Origin: Anaerolineales bacterium
Lineage (GTDB): Bacteria; Chloroflexota; Anaerolineae; Anaerolineales; UBA11657
Length of the DNA stretch: 11,087 bases
Assembly: GCA_947503585.1 (NCBI GenBank)
Contig: CANNEJ010000022.1
Span: 1-11,087, forward strand
Direction: 5' to 3'
Under the pieces are notes generated by a model that did no database searches, was not told where the DNA came from, and was given only the letters and a program-made list of their open reading frames with translations. Positions 1-8,110 of the stretch are shown here, one piece after another. The number at the start of each line of letters is the position of its first letter. Position 1 is the first letter of the stretch. Both the position numbers and the translations under genes were made by a program.

Positions 1-2
1 CC

Positions 3-3000
3 CAGACCGGAGCTTTCCGGCAGCAGTTAGCGGCTGCCAGTGCGGCGGATGGCACACCCGCCGCACAGCTGGCGGCTGAGGCCGTGGTGCTGGACGAAAT
101 TTTGGTGGATGCGTTTGCCGTGGTACGCGAGGCCACGGTGCGCACGCTTGGGCTGCGCCACTACCCCGCGCAGCTGGTGGGCGGGCAGGTGCTGCATGCG
201 GGCCGCATCGCGGAGATGCGCACCGGAGAAGGCAAGACACTGGTTGCCACACTGCCGTTGTATCTCAACGCATTGAGCGGGCGCGGCGTGCATCTAGTCA
301 CCGTCAACGATTACCTTGCGCGCCGCGATGCGCGCTGGATGGGCCCGGTGTTTCACTTTCTGGGTTTGCAAGTGGGCATTCTGCAGGATGCGGCGCGCAC
401 TGATTACGCGCAGAAGGCGTTTATGTACGCGCCCGACCACCCCTCGGCGCAGGAAGACTCGGACCAGATGCTTGTTGTGCCGCGGCGCGACGCTTACAAC
501 GCGGACATTATCTACGGCACCAACAACGAGTTTGGCTTTGACTACCTGCGTGACAACATCTCCAATTCGCTGGCGGAGCGCCGACAGCGCGCGCACTTCT
601 TTGCCATTGTTGACGAAGTGGACAATGTTTTGATAGACAGCGCGCGCACGCCCCTTATTATTTCCGGCCCGGCGCAGGATGACCCGCGCATGTATGAGGA
701 GCTGGCACGGGTGGTGCGCCAGCTGCGCCCCGAACATTTTGAAATTGACGAGCGCAATAACAGCATCTCGCTGCAAGACGAGGGTTATGACCGCATTGCC
801 GAGCTGCTGGGGCGACCGCTGCGCGACGCGGAGCGGCCGGAGGAAGTGACTCCAGAACAGGCGCAGTTGCTCTCGCATGCAGAGCAGGCACTGCGCGCCG
901 AGTTTTTGTACAAACGCAACAAGGACTATCTGGTGCAGGCCGGCCGCGTGGTCATCGTGGATGACTTTACCGGGCGTGTAATGCCCGGCCGGCGCTGGAG
1001 TGACGGGCTGCATCAGGCAGTGGAAGCCAAGGAAGGCGTTAAGGTGCTGGCTGAGAATGTTACTTACGCCACGATCACCCTGCAAAATTATTTTCGCCTG
1101 TACCCCAAACTGGCCGGCATGTCCGGCACCGCAGTCACCGAAGCCGAAGAGTTCAACAAAATTTACAAGCTGGATGTGGTGCCAATCCCAACGCATTTGG
1201 ACTACCGCGCGCGCCACGATCCGGATTTGATGGAAGTGAACTTTCGCGAGAACGGCGGCAAGTTTTCCTATATTGCGCGTCGCTCGGCGCCGGACAAGCC
1301 GCTGCTGCACCGCCGCAAGGACTACGATGACCTGGTCTTTCGCACTGAGGAGGCCAAGCTGCGAGCGCTAACGCGCGATGTGCTGGCGCGCCACGCCGCC
1401 GGGCAGCCGATGTTGATTGGCACCACATCGGTGGAAGCCTCCGAGCAGCTCTCGCACCGGCTGCGAGCTGAGGAGTTAAAGAAGGTGGCGCTGGTACTGC
1501 TGCTGCGCGCGCGCTGGTTCCACGTCAACAAAAAGGAAGAAGACGGCCGCGCGATAGCAGAGCTGGCGGTGTTGCTGCCGGCGCTGGATGACCTCAAGAC
1601 CGCCGACCTGCGACCGCTGGCGCGCGAATTGGAAATGCGCCTCAACCCGGTGGATGCCGACAACCTGAAGCAGCTCGCAGACCTACTGCAACTGGGTGCC
1701 GATGACATTGCGCGGCTGGGGACGGTGCTTGAGGGCGGCATTGTGCATCAGGTGCTGAATGCCAAGCACCATGATTCTGAATCGCAGATCATTGCGCGCG
1801 CCGGTGCGCTGGGGGCCGTCACCATCGCCACCAATATGGCCGGGCGCGGTGTGGATATCAAGCTGGGCGGTGAAATTCCGGAGCAGACGATTGGCAACGT
1901 GAACCGCGTGCTCAAACGCGGGGGTGCGCCCGACCCTTCGGGGCTGACCAATCCCGAGCGGGCCGAAGCGCTGCGCGCACTGGATGCCGAACAGCTGGGC
2001 ATCTATGCCGGTGATGCGCAGTCGTTTTTGCAGCATCTTGAGGATGAGCACAAGGTGCGCGAGCTGGGCGGGCTGCATGTCATCGGCTCCGAGCGCCACG
2101 AGGCGCGGCGCATCGACAATCAGCTGCGCGGCCGTGCCGGCCGCCAGGGCGACCCCGGCTCGAGTCGTTTTTATCTTTCACTGGGCGATGAACTGATGCG
2201 GCGGTTTGGCGGGGCAAACGTGGCCAGCATCATGGAGCGCCTGCAGATTGATGACGCCATGCCGATTGAGCACGGCATTGTCAACAAGAGCATTGAGCAG
2301 GCGCAGTCGCGCGTGGAAGGTTCGAACTTTGATGTGCGCAAGCACTTGCTGGAATACGATGATGTGCTCAACACCCAGCGTTCCAAGTTTTATGACCAGC
2401 GCCAGCGCATTTTTACCAAGGATGATTTAACAGAAGATGCCGAGGACATGCTGGAGGCAGAAGTGAAGCTACGCGTGCAGGTGGCTGCCGGGGAACCGCA
2501 GGGCTGGTGGCGACTGCTGGACTGGCTGGAAGTTGTGCAGCCCGCCTTAGTAACGCCCGAGGGCACGATTCTATTCTCGTTTGCAATTGAGCGCCTGCTG
2601 GATACGCTGGCGGAGCAGGTGCCGGCCCTCGGTGAGATCTGGCAGGCGCATACCGCTGCGGTGGAATCACAGCAATTGGCGCGCAGTACGCTGGCGGACC
2701 CGGCCGCAGCGCAGCCGGCTGCGCCCGCGCTGGAAACTTTGCAGCACCACGCCAATAATATTATGGAGCACGCGCCTGCCGTGCGCACTAGTGTGCTGGC
2801 CATGGCGCGCTCGGCTGCCGGGCGGGCTGAGGCGCGCTATTTGGAGTTAGTGTCCGAGCGCGTGGCGCGCTGGGCAGAGCAGCTGCCGGCGCGCGCCAAA
2901 TCACGCGGGGAGCTGGCCGAGCTGGCGTACGACGGCGCGCTGGAGGATGCGCGCGAGAACGGGCGCCCGCTGCAGGTGCGCGTGGTGGCCAAGGCGATGT

Positions 3001-4091
3001 TTGACAATGCCGGCCTTGGGCAGCTGCTGCCGCGCGCCGAGCTGCAGCACGTAACGCCGGAGAACCTGCGCGTGGAAATTTCGCGACAGGTGGAGCAACT
3101 GTCCGGCGCGGAGCAGCTGCAAACGGCACTGCGCGGGCTGCAAGTGCAGTACAAACTGCCGGCCATTACCGCAGTGCCTGCATGGGATGCACTGGACTGG
3201 GACGCACTCCAGGATGCGCTGGAAGAATCTGCGCGCGCAGCGCAGGCTGCAATGAATGCGCAGCTGCAGCGCGAAATCGCGCAGCTGCTGGAGCTGCGCA
3301 TAACACGCGCGGAGCATCTCACGCGCGCCGAGCTTGGGCGCATTATTGTGGATGTGGCCTTCAACCGCGAGGCCGCAGTCCAGGGTGCGCGGGCGCAGCC
3401 CGGCCGCGCTGTGCAGCGCTTCGCCTACACCGCGTATGTGGCGGCCGAGCTGGAAGATGCGCACGATACGGCCGGCTTGCAAGCTGATTTGATGGAGCAC
3501 TTGATGCGCGCGTTAGATGCCCGCACGCATGCACTGGGTGAAGCCGAAATCCAGCGGCTCAGCAGCACAAAGGTTGCTGCCTTGGAGCCGGCTGCGGCTG
3601 CCGCGTTGAATGCAGCGCTGCAAGCCGGGGGTCATGTAGTTGACGCCAGTACAAGCTTCGGCGAGCTCGCGGCGGGTGCGCGCAGTGCTGCGCAAATGAT
3701 GCTTGGCCGGCGCGTGTCCACCGAAACTATGCGCCAGCTGATGCTCTCCGTCAGCAGCCAGTTGTGGGTGGACTTCCTCACCTCGATTGAAAGTCTGCGC
3801 ACTTCCATTGGCCTGGAAGCCTACGCCCAGCGTGACCCCTTGATGGCCTACAAAAGCCGTGCATTTGATGAGTTTAAGCAGCTGCTGAATGACATGCGGT
3901 CCACCGTTGTGGCGCGCATGTTTACGTGGCAGGTGCGTCCGGTTGCGCCCGCAACGGCGGCAGCCGGAGCACCCGCACCCGGAGCCGCACCTAAAGGGGC
4001 GCCCGCCGCCACCATGGGCCGCAACGATCCGTGCCGTTGTGGCAGCGGAAAGAAATACAAGAATTGCCACATGAAATCCGACAGCGCCTAA
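3..4091 (+). CDS. secA: Preprotein translocase ATPase SecA, enlarged form, 5' end outside window
   Basis: SecA is the ATPase motor that pushes unfolded preproteins through SecYEG. The frame is open to the left edge, and its first visible residues align with family positions about 45-50, so the true start lies upstream. There are 1362 visible residues (numbered from position 3). Walker A MRTGEGKT is at 216-239, DEVD Walker B at 612-623, followed by the GTNNEFGFDYLRDN, FTGRVMPGRRWSDGLHQA, MSGTA and QLRGRAGRQGDPGSS motifs. The helical-scaffold end (LWVDFL...AQRDPL...YK) begins near 3762. An Ala/Pro/Gly linker precedes a zinc-binding SEC-C tail (GRNDPCRCGSGKKYKNCH, from 4017). Usual SecA is about 830-950 residues; here about 1400 are expected. 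The extra length sits in NBD1 (about 420-500), the crosslinking region (about 1197-1313), NBD2 (about 1470-1733) and the helical wing/scaffold (about 2460-3720). The motifs are intact, so it is presumably active. Confidence 0.97.
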   Translation, partial: QTGAFRQQLAAASAADGTPAAQLAAEAVVLDEILVDAFAVVREATVRTLGLRHYPAQLVGGQVLHAGRIAEMRTGEGKTLVATLPLYLNALSGRGVHLVTVNDYLARRDARWMGPVFHFLGLQVGILQDAARTDYAQKAFMYAPDHPSAQEDSDQMLVVPRRDAYNADIIYGTNNEFGFDYLRDNISNSLAERRQRAHFFAIVDEVDNVLIDSARTPLIISGPAQDDPRMYEELARVVRQLRPEHFEIDERNNSISLQDEGYDRIAELLGRPLRDAERPEEVTPEQAQLLSHAEQALRAEFLYKRNKDYLVQAGRVVIVDDFTGRVMPGRRWSDGLHQAVEAKEGVKVLAENVTYATITLQNYFRLYPKLAGMSGTAVTEAEEFNKIYKLDVVPIPTHLDYRARHDPDLMEVNFRENGGKFSYIARRSAPDKPLLHRRKDYDDLVFRTEEAKLRALTRDVLARHAAGQPMLIGTTSVEASEQLSHRLRAEELKKVALVLLLRARWFHVNKKEEDGRAIAELAVLLPALDDLKTADLRPLARELEMRLNPVDADNLKQLADLLQLGADDIARLGTVLEGGIVHQVLNAKHHDSESQIIARAGALGAVTIATNMAGRGVDIKLGGEIPEQTIGNVNRVLKRGGAPDPSGLTNPERAEALRALDAEQLGIYAGDAQSFLQHLEDEHKVRELGGLHVIGSERHEARRIDNQLRGRAGRQGDPGSSRFYLSLGDELMRRFGGANVASIMERLQIDDAMPIEHGIVNKSIEQAQSRVEGSNFDVRKHLLEYDDVLNTQRSKFYDQRQRIFTKDDLTEDAEDMLEAEVKLRVQVAAGEPQGWWRLLDWLEVVQPALVTPEGTILFSFAIERLLDTLAEQVPALGEIWQAHTAAVESQQLARSTLADPAAAQPAAPALETLQHHANNIMEHAPAVRTSVLAMARSAAGRAEARYLELVSERVARWAEQLPARAKSRGELAELAYDGALEDARENGRPLQVRVVAKAMFDNAGLGQLLPRAELQHVTPENLRVEISRQVEQLSGAEQLQTALRGLQVQYKLPAITAVPAWDALDWDALQDALEESARAAQAAMNAQLQREIAQLLELRITRAEHLTRAELGRIIVDVAFNREAAVQGARAQPGRAVQRFAYTAYVAAELEDAHDTAGLQADLMEHLMRALDARTHALGEAEIQRLSSTKVAALEPAAAAALNAALQAGGHVVDASTSFGELAAGARSAAQMMLGRRVSTETMRQLMLSVSSQLWVDFLTSIESLRTSIGLEAYAQRDPLMAYKSRAFDEFKQLLNDMRSTVVARMFTWQVRPVAPATAAAGAPAPGAAPKGAPAATMGRNDPCRCGSGKKYKNCHMKSDSA

Positions 4092-4128
4092 GGCGCGGGT
4101 TATTGGCCGCCGCGTGATGCCAAAAATC

Positions 4129-4137
4129 TGTTAAGAT
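4129..4137 (+). promoter_or_regulatory. Extended -10 promoter for the deaminase gene
   Basis: TG-T-TAAGAT matches an extended -10 (TGnTATAAT) in four of six hexamer positions plus the TG. No convincing -35 lies 16-18 bp upstream. The start site would fall near 4144-4148, at or just before the ATG at 4148. The element lies inside a small dyad, AATCT-gtta-AGATT (4125-4138), which could be an operator or chance. This is prediction from sequence only. Confidence 0.4.
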
Positions 4138-4147
4138 TGCGCCTTAG

Positions 4148-5203
4148 ATGGCAGTCTCAAAGAAGCAGGATCTGCGCGCCCGACTGGCTGCCATGCCAAA
4201 GGTTGAGCTGCACCGCCACCTTGAGGGTTCTCTGCGGCTGGCTACCCTGCTGGAGGTAGGCCGCGCACATGGTGTGGATGTGCCCCTCGCAGATGCAGAA
4301 GCCCTGCGCCCGCTGGTGCAGGTGACCTATACCGGTGGTGATTTGTCCCAGTTTCTGTCCAAGTTTCCGATACTGCGCAAGTTTTATCAAAGCCCGGAAG
4401 TGATTGCGCGTTTCACGCGCGAAGCCGTGGCAGATGCCGCTGCAGAAAATATCCGCTACATGGAGCTGCGCTTCAATCCGGTGGCGCTGGCATCCACGCG
4501 TGGCTACACCCTAACAGAAGTGTGCGATTGGGTTAGCACGGCAGCGCAGGCTGCGGCTCGCGAGCACAAAATGCAGGTGGAGTTGATTATTACCGTCAAC
4601 CGCATGGAGCCGCAGCGCAGGCAGGAGATGCTGCAGGTTGCGCTGGATTTTTCCGGTCGCGGAGTGGTAGCGATGGATCTGGCAGGCGACGAAGTGAACT
4701 TCCCCCCCGATCCGTATGTGCCGTTGTTTCAAGAGGCGCGGGCTGCGGGCCTGCAGATCACTGCGCATGCGGGCGAAGGGACGAGTGCAGAAAGTGTCCG
4801 CTCCGCGATTGAGCTTTTGGGCGCCCAGCGCATCGGGCACGGCGCGCGCGTAGTGGATGACGTGAACGTCATGGCGCTGGCGCGCGAGCGCGGCGTTGCC
4901 TTTGAAGTCTGCCTTACCAGCAACATTCAAACGAGCGTGGCAGCCTCCATCAAAGACCATCCGGTGCGGCAGATGATCAAGCACGGGTTGGCAGTGTCGC
5001 TTAACACTGACGATCCCGGCGTGCAAAACACATCGCTTACTGACGACTTTGTTAACGCCCACCAGGATCTGGGAATGGACATACCCGCGCTGGAGCGGGT
5101 TGTCTTGCGCGGCGCAGAGCATGCCTTCATTTCTGTTGCGCGCCGGGCGCAGCTGGTGGCAGACCTGCAAAACGAGTTCGACTTACTTTCTGGCTCGCGT
5201 TAG
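4148..5203 (+). CDS. add: Adenosine deaminase family protein (metal-dependent amidohydrolase)
   Basis: A 351-residue TIM-barrel deaminase, the normal length for adenosine deaminase, which converts adenosine to inosine in purine salvage in the cytoplasm. All expected Zn and catalytic residues are visible: H22 and H24 in ELHRHLEGS, H207 and E210 in AHAGEG (E210 is the likely proton shuttle), H231 in RIGHGAR, and D288/D289 in NTDDPG. The ATG at 4148 is the earliest possible start because the in-frame triplet just before it is TAG. It has no Shine-Dalgarno, and a -10-like box ends 11 bases upstream, so a leaderless or nearly leaderless mRNA is likely. The gene follows secA by 56 bp and its last 21 bp overlap the end of fpg on the other strand. 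The same fold also serves adenine and 6-aminodeoxyfutalosine deaminases, and these cannot be excluded by eye, so the substrate is less certain than the family. Confidence 0.85.
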   Translation: MAVSKKQDLRARLAAMPKVELHRHLEGSLRLATLLEVGRAHGVDVPLADAEALRPLVQVTYTGGDLSQFLSKFPILRKFYQSPEVIARFTREAVADAAAENIRYMELRFNPVALASTRGYTLTEVCDWVSTAAQAAAREHKMQVELIITVNRMEPQRRQEMLQVALDFSGRGVVAMDLAGDEVNFPPDPYVPLFQEARAAGLQITAHAGEGTSAESVRSAIELLGAQRIGHGARVVDDVNVMALARERGVAFEVCLTSNIQTSVAASIKDHPVRQMIKHGLAVSLNTDDPGVQNTSLTDDFVNAHQDLGMDIPALERVVLRGAEHAFISVARRAQLVADLQNEFDLLSGSR

Positions 5204-5998
5204 GCGCTGGCAGTGCGGGCAGAAGTGCGTGCCGCGCTGCGCAACCACAATTCGCTGCACCATGGCACCGCAGCGCAGGCAGGGCTCGCCGGCGCGCTGG
5301 TAGACGCGAAAGTGCAGCTGCTGCTGCCCGCCACGATACACCCAGTCTATGCTGGCGCCGTTATGGCGTATGCCGCTGCGCAGTGCGCGCCGGACTGCCA
5401 GCCACAGTGCATGCGCCTCCGCTAAGTTTAACGATGCGCTGCTGCGCTGCGGATGCAGGCCCGCAATAAACAACGCCTCGTCCGTGTAGATGTTGCCCAG
5501 CCCCGCCAGAAACGACTGATCCAGCAGCAGCGGCTTGAGCGCGCGGTTTCTGGCGCGCAACGCAATGTGCAGCTGCTTTGCGCTGAATGTGTCCGCAAGC
5601 GGCTCCGGCCCGAGTTTGCCCACTATTTGCTGCGCATCGCCCACCAAATACACGCGCCCGAACTTGCGGGCATCGCTGAAGCGCAGCTCGTGGCCGTTTT
5701 CAAAACGCAGGCGCGTGTGCGTGTGGGGCGCCGCCGCAATGTTCCCCGGCTGCACGCACAGGTCACCGCTCATGCGCAGGTGAATAAGCAGGGCATCGCG
5801 CGTCAGTTCAAAGATGAGGTACTTGCCGCGCCGCCACAGGTGCGTCACCGTTTGCCCGTGAATGCGCTCCGCAAATTGCTGCGGTGAAAGCTGGTGCACA
5901 TGGCGCGGCCAGTCCAGCTGCACACCGCGGATGGTGTGGCCCACGCACGGCTGGCGCAGCTCGCGCACGCGCGTTTCCACCTCCGGAAGTTCAGGCAT
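5183..5998 (-). CDS. mutM: Formamidopyrimidine-DNA glycosylase (Fpg/MutM)
   Basis: A 271-residue base-excision repair enzyme that removes 8-oxoguanine and formamidopyrimidines and nicks the abasic site by beta/delta elimination. The mature N-terminus is PELPEVET (Pro2 nucleophile, Glu3). The conserved lysine is K59 in RRGKYLIFEL. The LAGLGNIYTDEALF block carries the conserved Asn of the helix-two-turn-helix. The C-terminal zinc finger has C240, C243, C260 and C263, with the conserved Arg255 in RGTHFC. All key residues are present and the length is standard. The start is fixed by the motif at the N-terminus. No good Shine-Dalgarno precedes it, and the amidotransferase stop lies only 12 bp upstream, so translational coupling is plausible. 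It is the last gene of the melA-amidotransferase-fpg run, and its 3' end overlaps the convergent deaminase gene by 21 bp. Confidence 0.97.
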   Translation of the reverse strand: MPELPEVETRVRELRQPCVGHTIRGVQLDWPRHVHQLSPQQFAERIHGQTVTHLWRRGKYLIFELTRDALLIHLRMSGDLCVQPGNIAAAPHTHTRLRFENGHELRFSDARKFGRVYLVGDAQQIVGKLGPEPLADTFSAKQLHIALRARNRALKPLLLDQSFLAGLGNIYTDEALFIAGLHPQRSSASLNLAEAHALWLAVRRALRSGIRHNGASIDWVYRGGQQQLHFRVYQRAGEPCLRCGAMVQRIVVAQRGTHFCPHCQRLTRARK

Positions 5999-6010
5999 GC
6001 GGCGCCGGCT

Positions 6011-6712
6011 TCAGGCGCGGCTGCGCGCTGCACCGGCCAGCTGCACAAAGTTGCGCGCCAGCTGCGCAGCCTGCTGCTGCAGCCGCGGGGCGGCAGCAGC
6101 CACCACATGTTGCAGCGTTTCCCGTTGCGCAGCGTCTTGGGCGGATAAGTCCTGCAGCCAGCGCTCCCACATGTCCGGCATCACCTCCGGATGAAACTGC
6201 AGCGCATAGGCCCGGGCGCCGATGCGAAAAGCCTGGTTTGCGCACGCGCCGGAGCTGGCGAGATGCACTGCGCCGGCCGGCAGCGCAAAGCTGTCGTAGT
6301 GCCATTGCGCGGAAGTGATTTCTGGCAGGCCTGCAAACAACGGGTCCGCGCGGCCGGCTGCGGTAAGGTGCACCGTGTGCAGCCCGATCTCTGATGCGGT
6401 GTTGAGGTGCACGGGAGCGTCGAGTGCTTTGGCGAGCAGTTGCCCGCCGAGACACACGCCCAGCACGGGAATATCGGCGGCCAGAGCGGCGCGCAGGGCT
6501 TCGTCTACGGCGCGCAGCCAAGGGTGCTCCTGCTCCATGTAAACATTCATCTCGCCGCCCAGCACAATCAGCATATCGTAGTCGGCGGGGGCGGCCACGG
6601 CATCGCCGGCTTGCAGCTGGCGCACGTCAGTTTGCACGCCCAGCTGTGCCAGCGGCTCGGCAAAGTAGCCGAGGCCGGCATCCGCGTTATGTTGGAAGAC
6701 CAGTGCGCGCAC
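6011..6712 (-). CDS. Class I glutamine amidotransferase (GMP synthase-like GATase domain protein)
   Basis: A free-standing 233-residue class I glutamine amidotransferase. The nucleophile elbow is GVCLGGQLLA with Cys87. The other triad members are His174 and Glu176 in LQFHPEV, so the triad is complete. The oxyanion-region motif LGGEMNVY (51-58) and the substrate motif HYDSF (138-142) fit the stand-alone GMP-synthase-like GATase1 subgroup. Such proteins hydrolyse glutamine or gamma-glutamyl compounds, but the acceptor here cannot be read from the sequence. The start is GTG at 6712. An in-frame TAG lies 12-14 nt upstream on this strand, so no longer start is possible, and no Shine-Dalgarno is visible. 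It begins 22 bp after the melA stop and ends 12 bp before fpg, consistent with one transcript. No synthetase domain or obvious partner enzyme is encoded beside it. Confidence 0.88.
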   Translation of the reverse strand: MRALVFQHNADAGLGYFAEPLAQLGVQTDVRQLQAGDAVAAPADYDMLIVLGGEMNVYMEQEHPWLRAVDEALRAALAADIPVLGVCLGGQLLAKALDAPVHLNTASEIGLHTVHLTAAGRADPLFAGLPEITSAQWHYDSFALPAGAVHLASSGACANQAFRIGARAYALQFHPEVMPDMWERWLQDLSAQDAAQRETLQHVVAAAAPRLQQQAAQLARNFVQLAGAARSRA

Positions 6713-6734
6713 GAGGTTGAGATTCTAACTGAGG

Positions 6735-8033
6735 TTAGTGATACTGCGGCAGCCAGTCACCGTGGGCTGCAATCAGCTCGTCCACCATTGACCATATTTG
6801 TGCAAGATCCAGCTCTGCCGCAGTATGCGGGTCCAGCATGGCGGCATGATAGATGTGCTCGCGTTTGCGCGTGAGCGCGGCTTCCACGGCGAGCGCCTGC
6901 ACATTAATGTTTGTTTGCATGAGCGCTGCCAGCTGCGGCGGCAGCGTGCCGATGCGTGTGGGCTGGATGCCGTTTTTGTCCACGAGGCACGGCACCTCCA
7001 CGCAGCACCCGGCAGGCAAGTTGTCGATCAGCCCGATGTTGGGCACGTTGCCGTAGACCACCGCGGGTGAGTTGGTCTCAATGGCGTGGATGATGCTAGC
7101 GCCATATTCGTGGCTGCGTTCCACCGCGAGCGTGGTGGCATCGTCTTCCAGCACGGCGCGCATTGCGTGCCAGCCTTCAATCTGGTTTTCGCAGCGCGTA
7201 ATGTACTCGTCCAGCGGTATGTTGAAGTGCGCCAGCAGCTCGGGCCGGTCGCGCTTGATGAACCACGGCACATACTCGCTAAAGTGCTCGCTGGATTCGG
7301 TTACAAAGTAGCCCAGTCGCGCAAGCATTTCGTAGCGCACGCGGTTCCAGGCGGGCTGGCGGCCGGCTGCGTGCACGGCGCGCAGCTGCGGGTAGAGGTC
7401 CGCGCCCGCGTGCTCAAACTTGAGATAGAACGCAACGTGATTGATGCCGGCGCAGACATAGTTAACTTCTGCGGGCGGGATGCCGATGTCGCGGGCGAGC
7501 TGCTCGGCAGTGCCTTGTACGCTGTGGCACAGACCAACGCTGCGAATGCTGCTGGCCCGGCTCAGTGCCCAGCAATTCATGGCCATCGGGTTCACATAGT
7601 TGAGGAATAGCGTCTGCGGGCAAAGCGCTTCCATGTCCGCCGCCATTTCCAGAAGCACCGGGATGGTGCGCAAGCCGCGCATGATGCCGCCGATGCCCAG
7701 CGTGTCTGCAATTGTCTGGCGCAGGCCGTAGCGCTTGGGCACCTCAAAGTCCACAACTGTGGCCGGCTTGTAGCCGCCCACTTGAATCATGCAGATCACA
7801 TAGTCGGCGCCGTCAAGCGCTGCGCGCCGGTCGGTGCTTGGCACAATCACTGGATGCGCGGCCAGCGTCCCGGCCACCTTGTGTGCCACCACCGTTGATG
7901 TTTGCAGGCGCACTTCGTCGATGTCATGCAGGGCGATGTGGGCATCCGCCAACTCCGGATGGCTGAGGATGTCACCCAGCAGCGTTTTTGCAAATACAGT
8001 GCTGCCGGCGCCGAGCAGTGCGATTTTTGGCAT
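6735..8033 (-). CDS. melA: Alpha-galactosidase, glycoside hydrolase family 4 (MelA-like)
   Basis: A 432-residue GH4 enzyme. GH4 glycosidases use NAD+ and a divalent metal (usually Mn2+) and cleave by transient oxidation at C3, rather than by the usual acid/base mechanism. The Rossmann dinucleotide site is LLGAGST (6-12). Further family motifs are QTIADTLGIGGIMR (106-119), NYVNPMAMN (145-153), CHSVQG (169-174) with metal ligand Cys169, and CAGINHVAFYL (194-204) with metal ligand His199. The remembered E. coli MelA sequence matches along nearly the whole length, including the C-terminal AAHGDWLP, so melibiose or other alpha-galactosides are the likely substrates. The start at 8033 is set by AAGGA 10 nt upstream and by the N-terminal motif. 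The open frame extends to 8423, but that extension would cross the divergent gene and is not used. It is the first gene of the minus-strand cluster. No sugar transporter is adjacent in the window. Confidence 0.93.
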   Translation of the reverse strand: MPKIALLGAGSTVFAKTLLGDILSHPELADAHIALHDIDEVRLQTSTVVAHKVAGTLAAHPVIVPSTDRRAALDGADYVICMIQVGGYKPATVVDFEVPKRYGLRQTIADTLGIGGIMRGLRTIPVLLEMAADMEALCPQTLFLNYVNPMAMNCWALSRASSIRSVGLCHSVQGTAEQLARDIGIPPAEVNYVCAGINHVAFYLKFEHAGADLYPQLRAVHAAGRQPAWNRVRYEMLARLGYFVTESSEHFSEYVPWFIKRDRPELLAHFNIPLDEYITRCENQIEGWHAMRAVLEDDATTLAVERSHEYGASIIHAIETNSPAVVYGNVPNIGLIDNLPAGCCVEVPCLVDKNGIQPTRIGTLPPQLAALMQTNINVQALAVEAALTRKREHIYHAAMLDPHTAAELDLAQIWSMVDELIAAHGDWLPQYH

Positions 8034-8043
8034 GTGGTGTTGT

Positions 8044-8048
8044 TCCTT
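8044..8048 (-). promoter_or_regulatory. Shine-Dalgarno of melA
   Basis: On the minus strand AAGGA lies 10 nt before the ATG at 8033. It decides the start, because the reading frame remains open a further 130 codons upstream. Confidence 0.65.
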
Positions 8049-8083
8049 GTGCGGCTGTGGCAGCGCGCAATTGTTCCGGGCGG

Positions 8084-8110
8084 ATTGTAATCGCACGCGT
8101 GCCCTGTAAA
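8084..8110 (-). promoter_or_regulatory. Predicted melA promoter
   Basis: Reading the minus strand, TTTACA (8110-8105, five of six to TTGACA) and TACAAT (8089-8084, five of six to TATAAT) are separated by 15 bp, slightly short. The start site would be near 8077, giving a leader of about 44 nt with the Shine-Dalgarno. It overlaps almost completely the oppositely directed promoter. Prediction only. Confidence 0.4.

Noticed and set aside
294..1310. A 338-codon minus-strand open frame inside secA
   Set aside because: It is antisense to conserved SecA motifs, has no recognisable domain, and is explained by the strong codon bias of a GC-rich gene. The same applies to the minus-strand frames at 2901-3500 and 3513-4070.
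4094..4114. CGCGG/CCGCG inverted repeat after secA as a terminator
   Set aside because: Only five pairs with an 11-base loop and no T-run after it, so it is not a credible terminator.
4511..5170. A 219-codon minus-strand frame opposite the deaminase gene
   Set aside because: It lies wholly antisense to a gene with all catalytic motifs and resembles no family. It is a shadow of codon bias.
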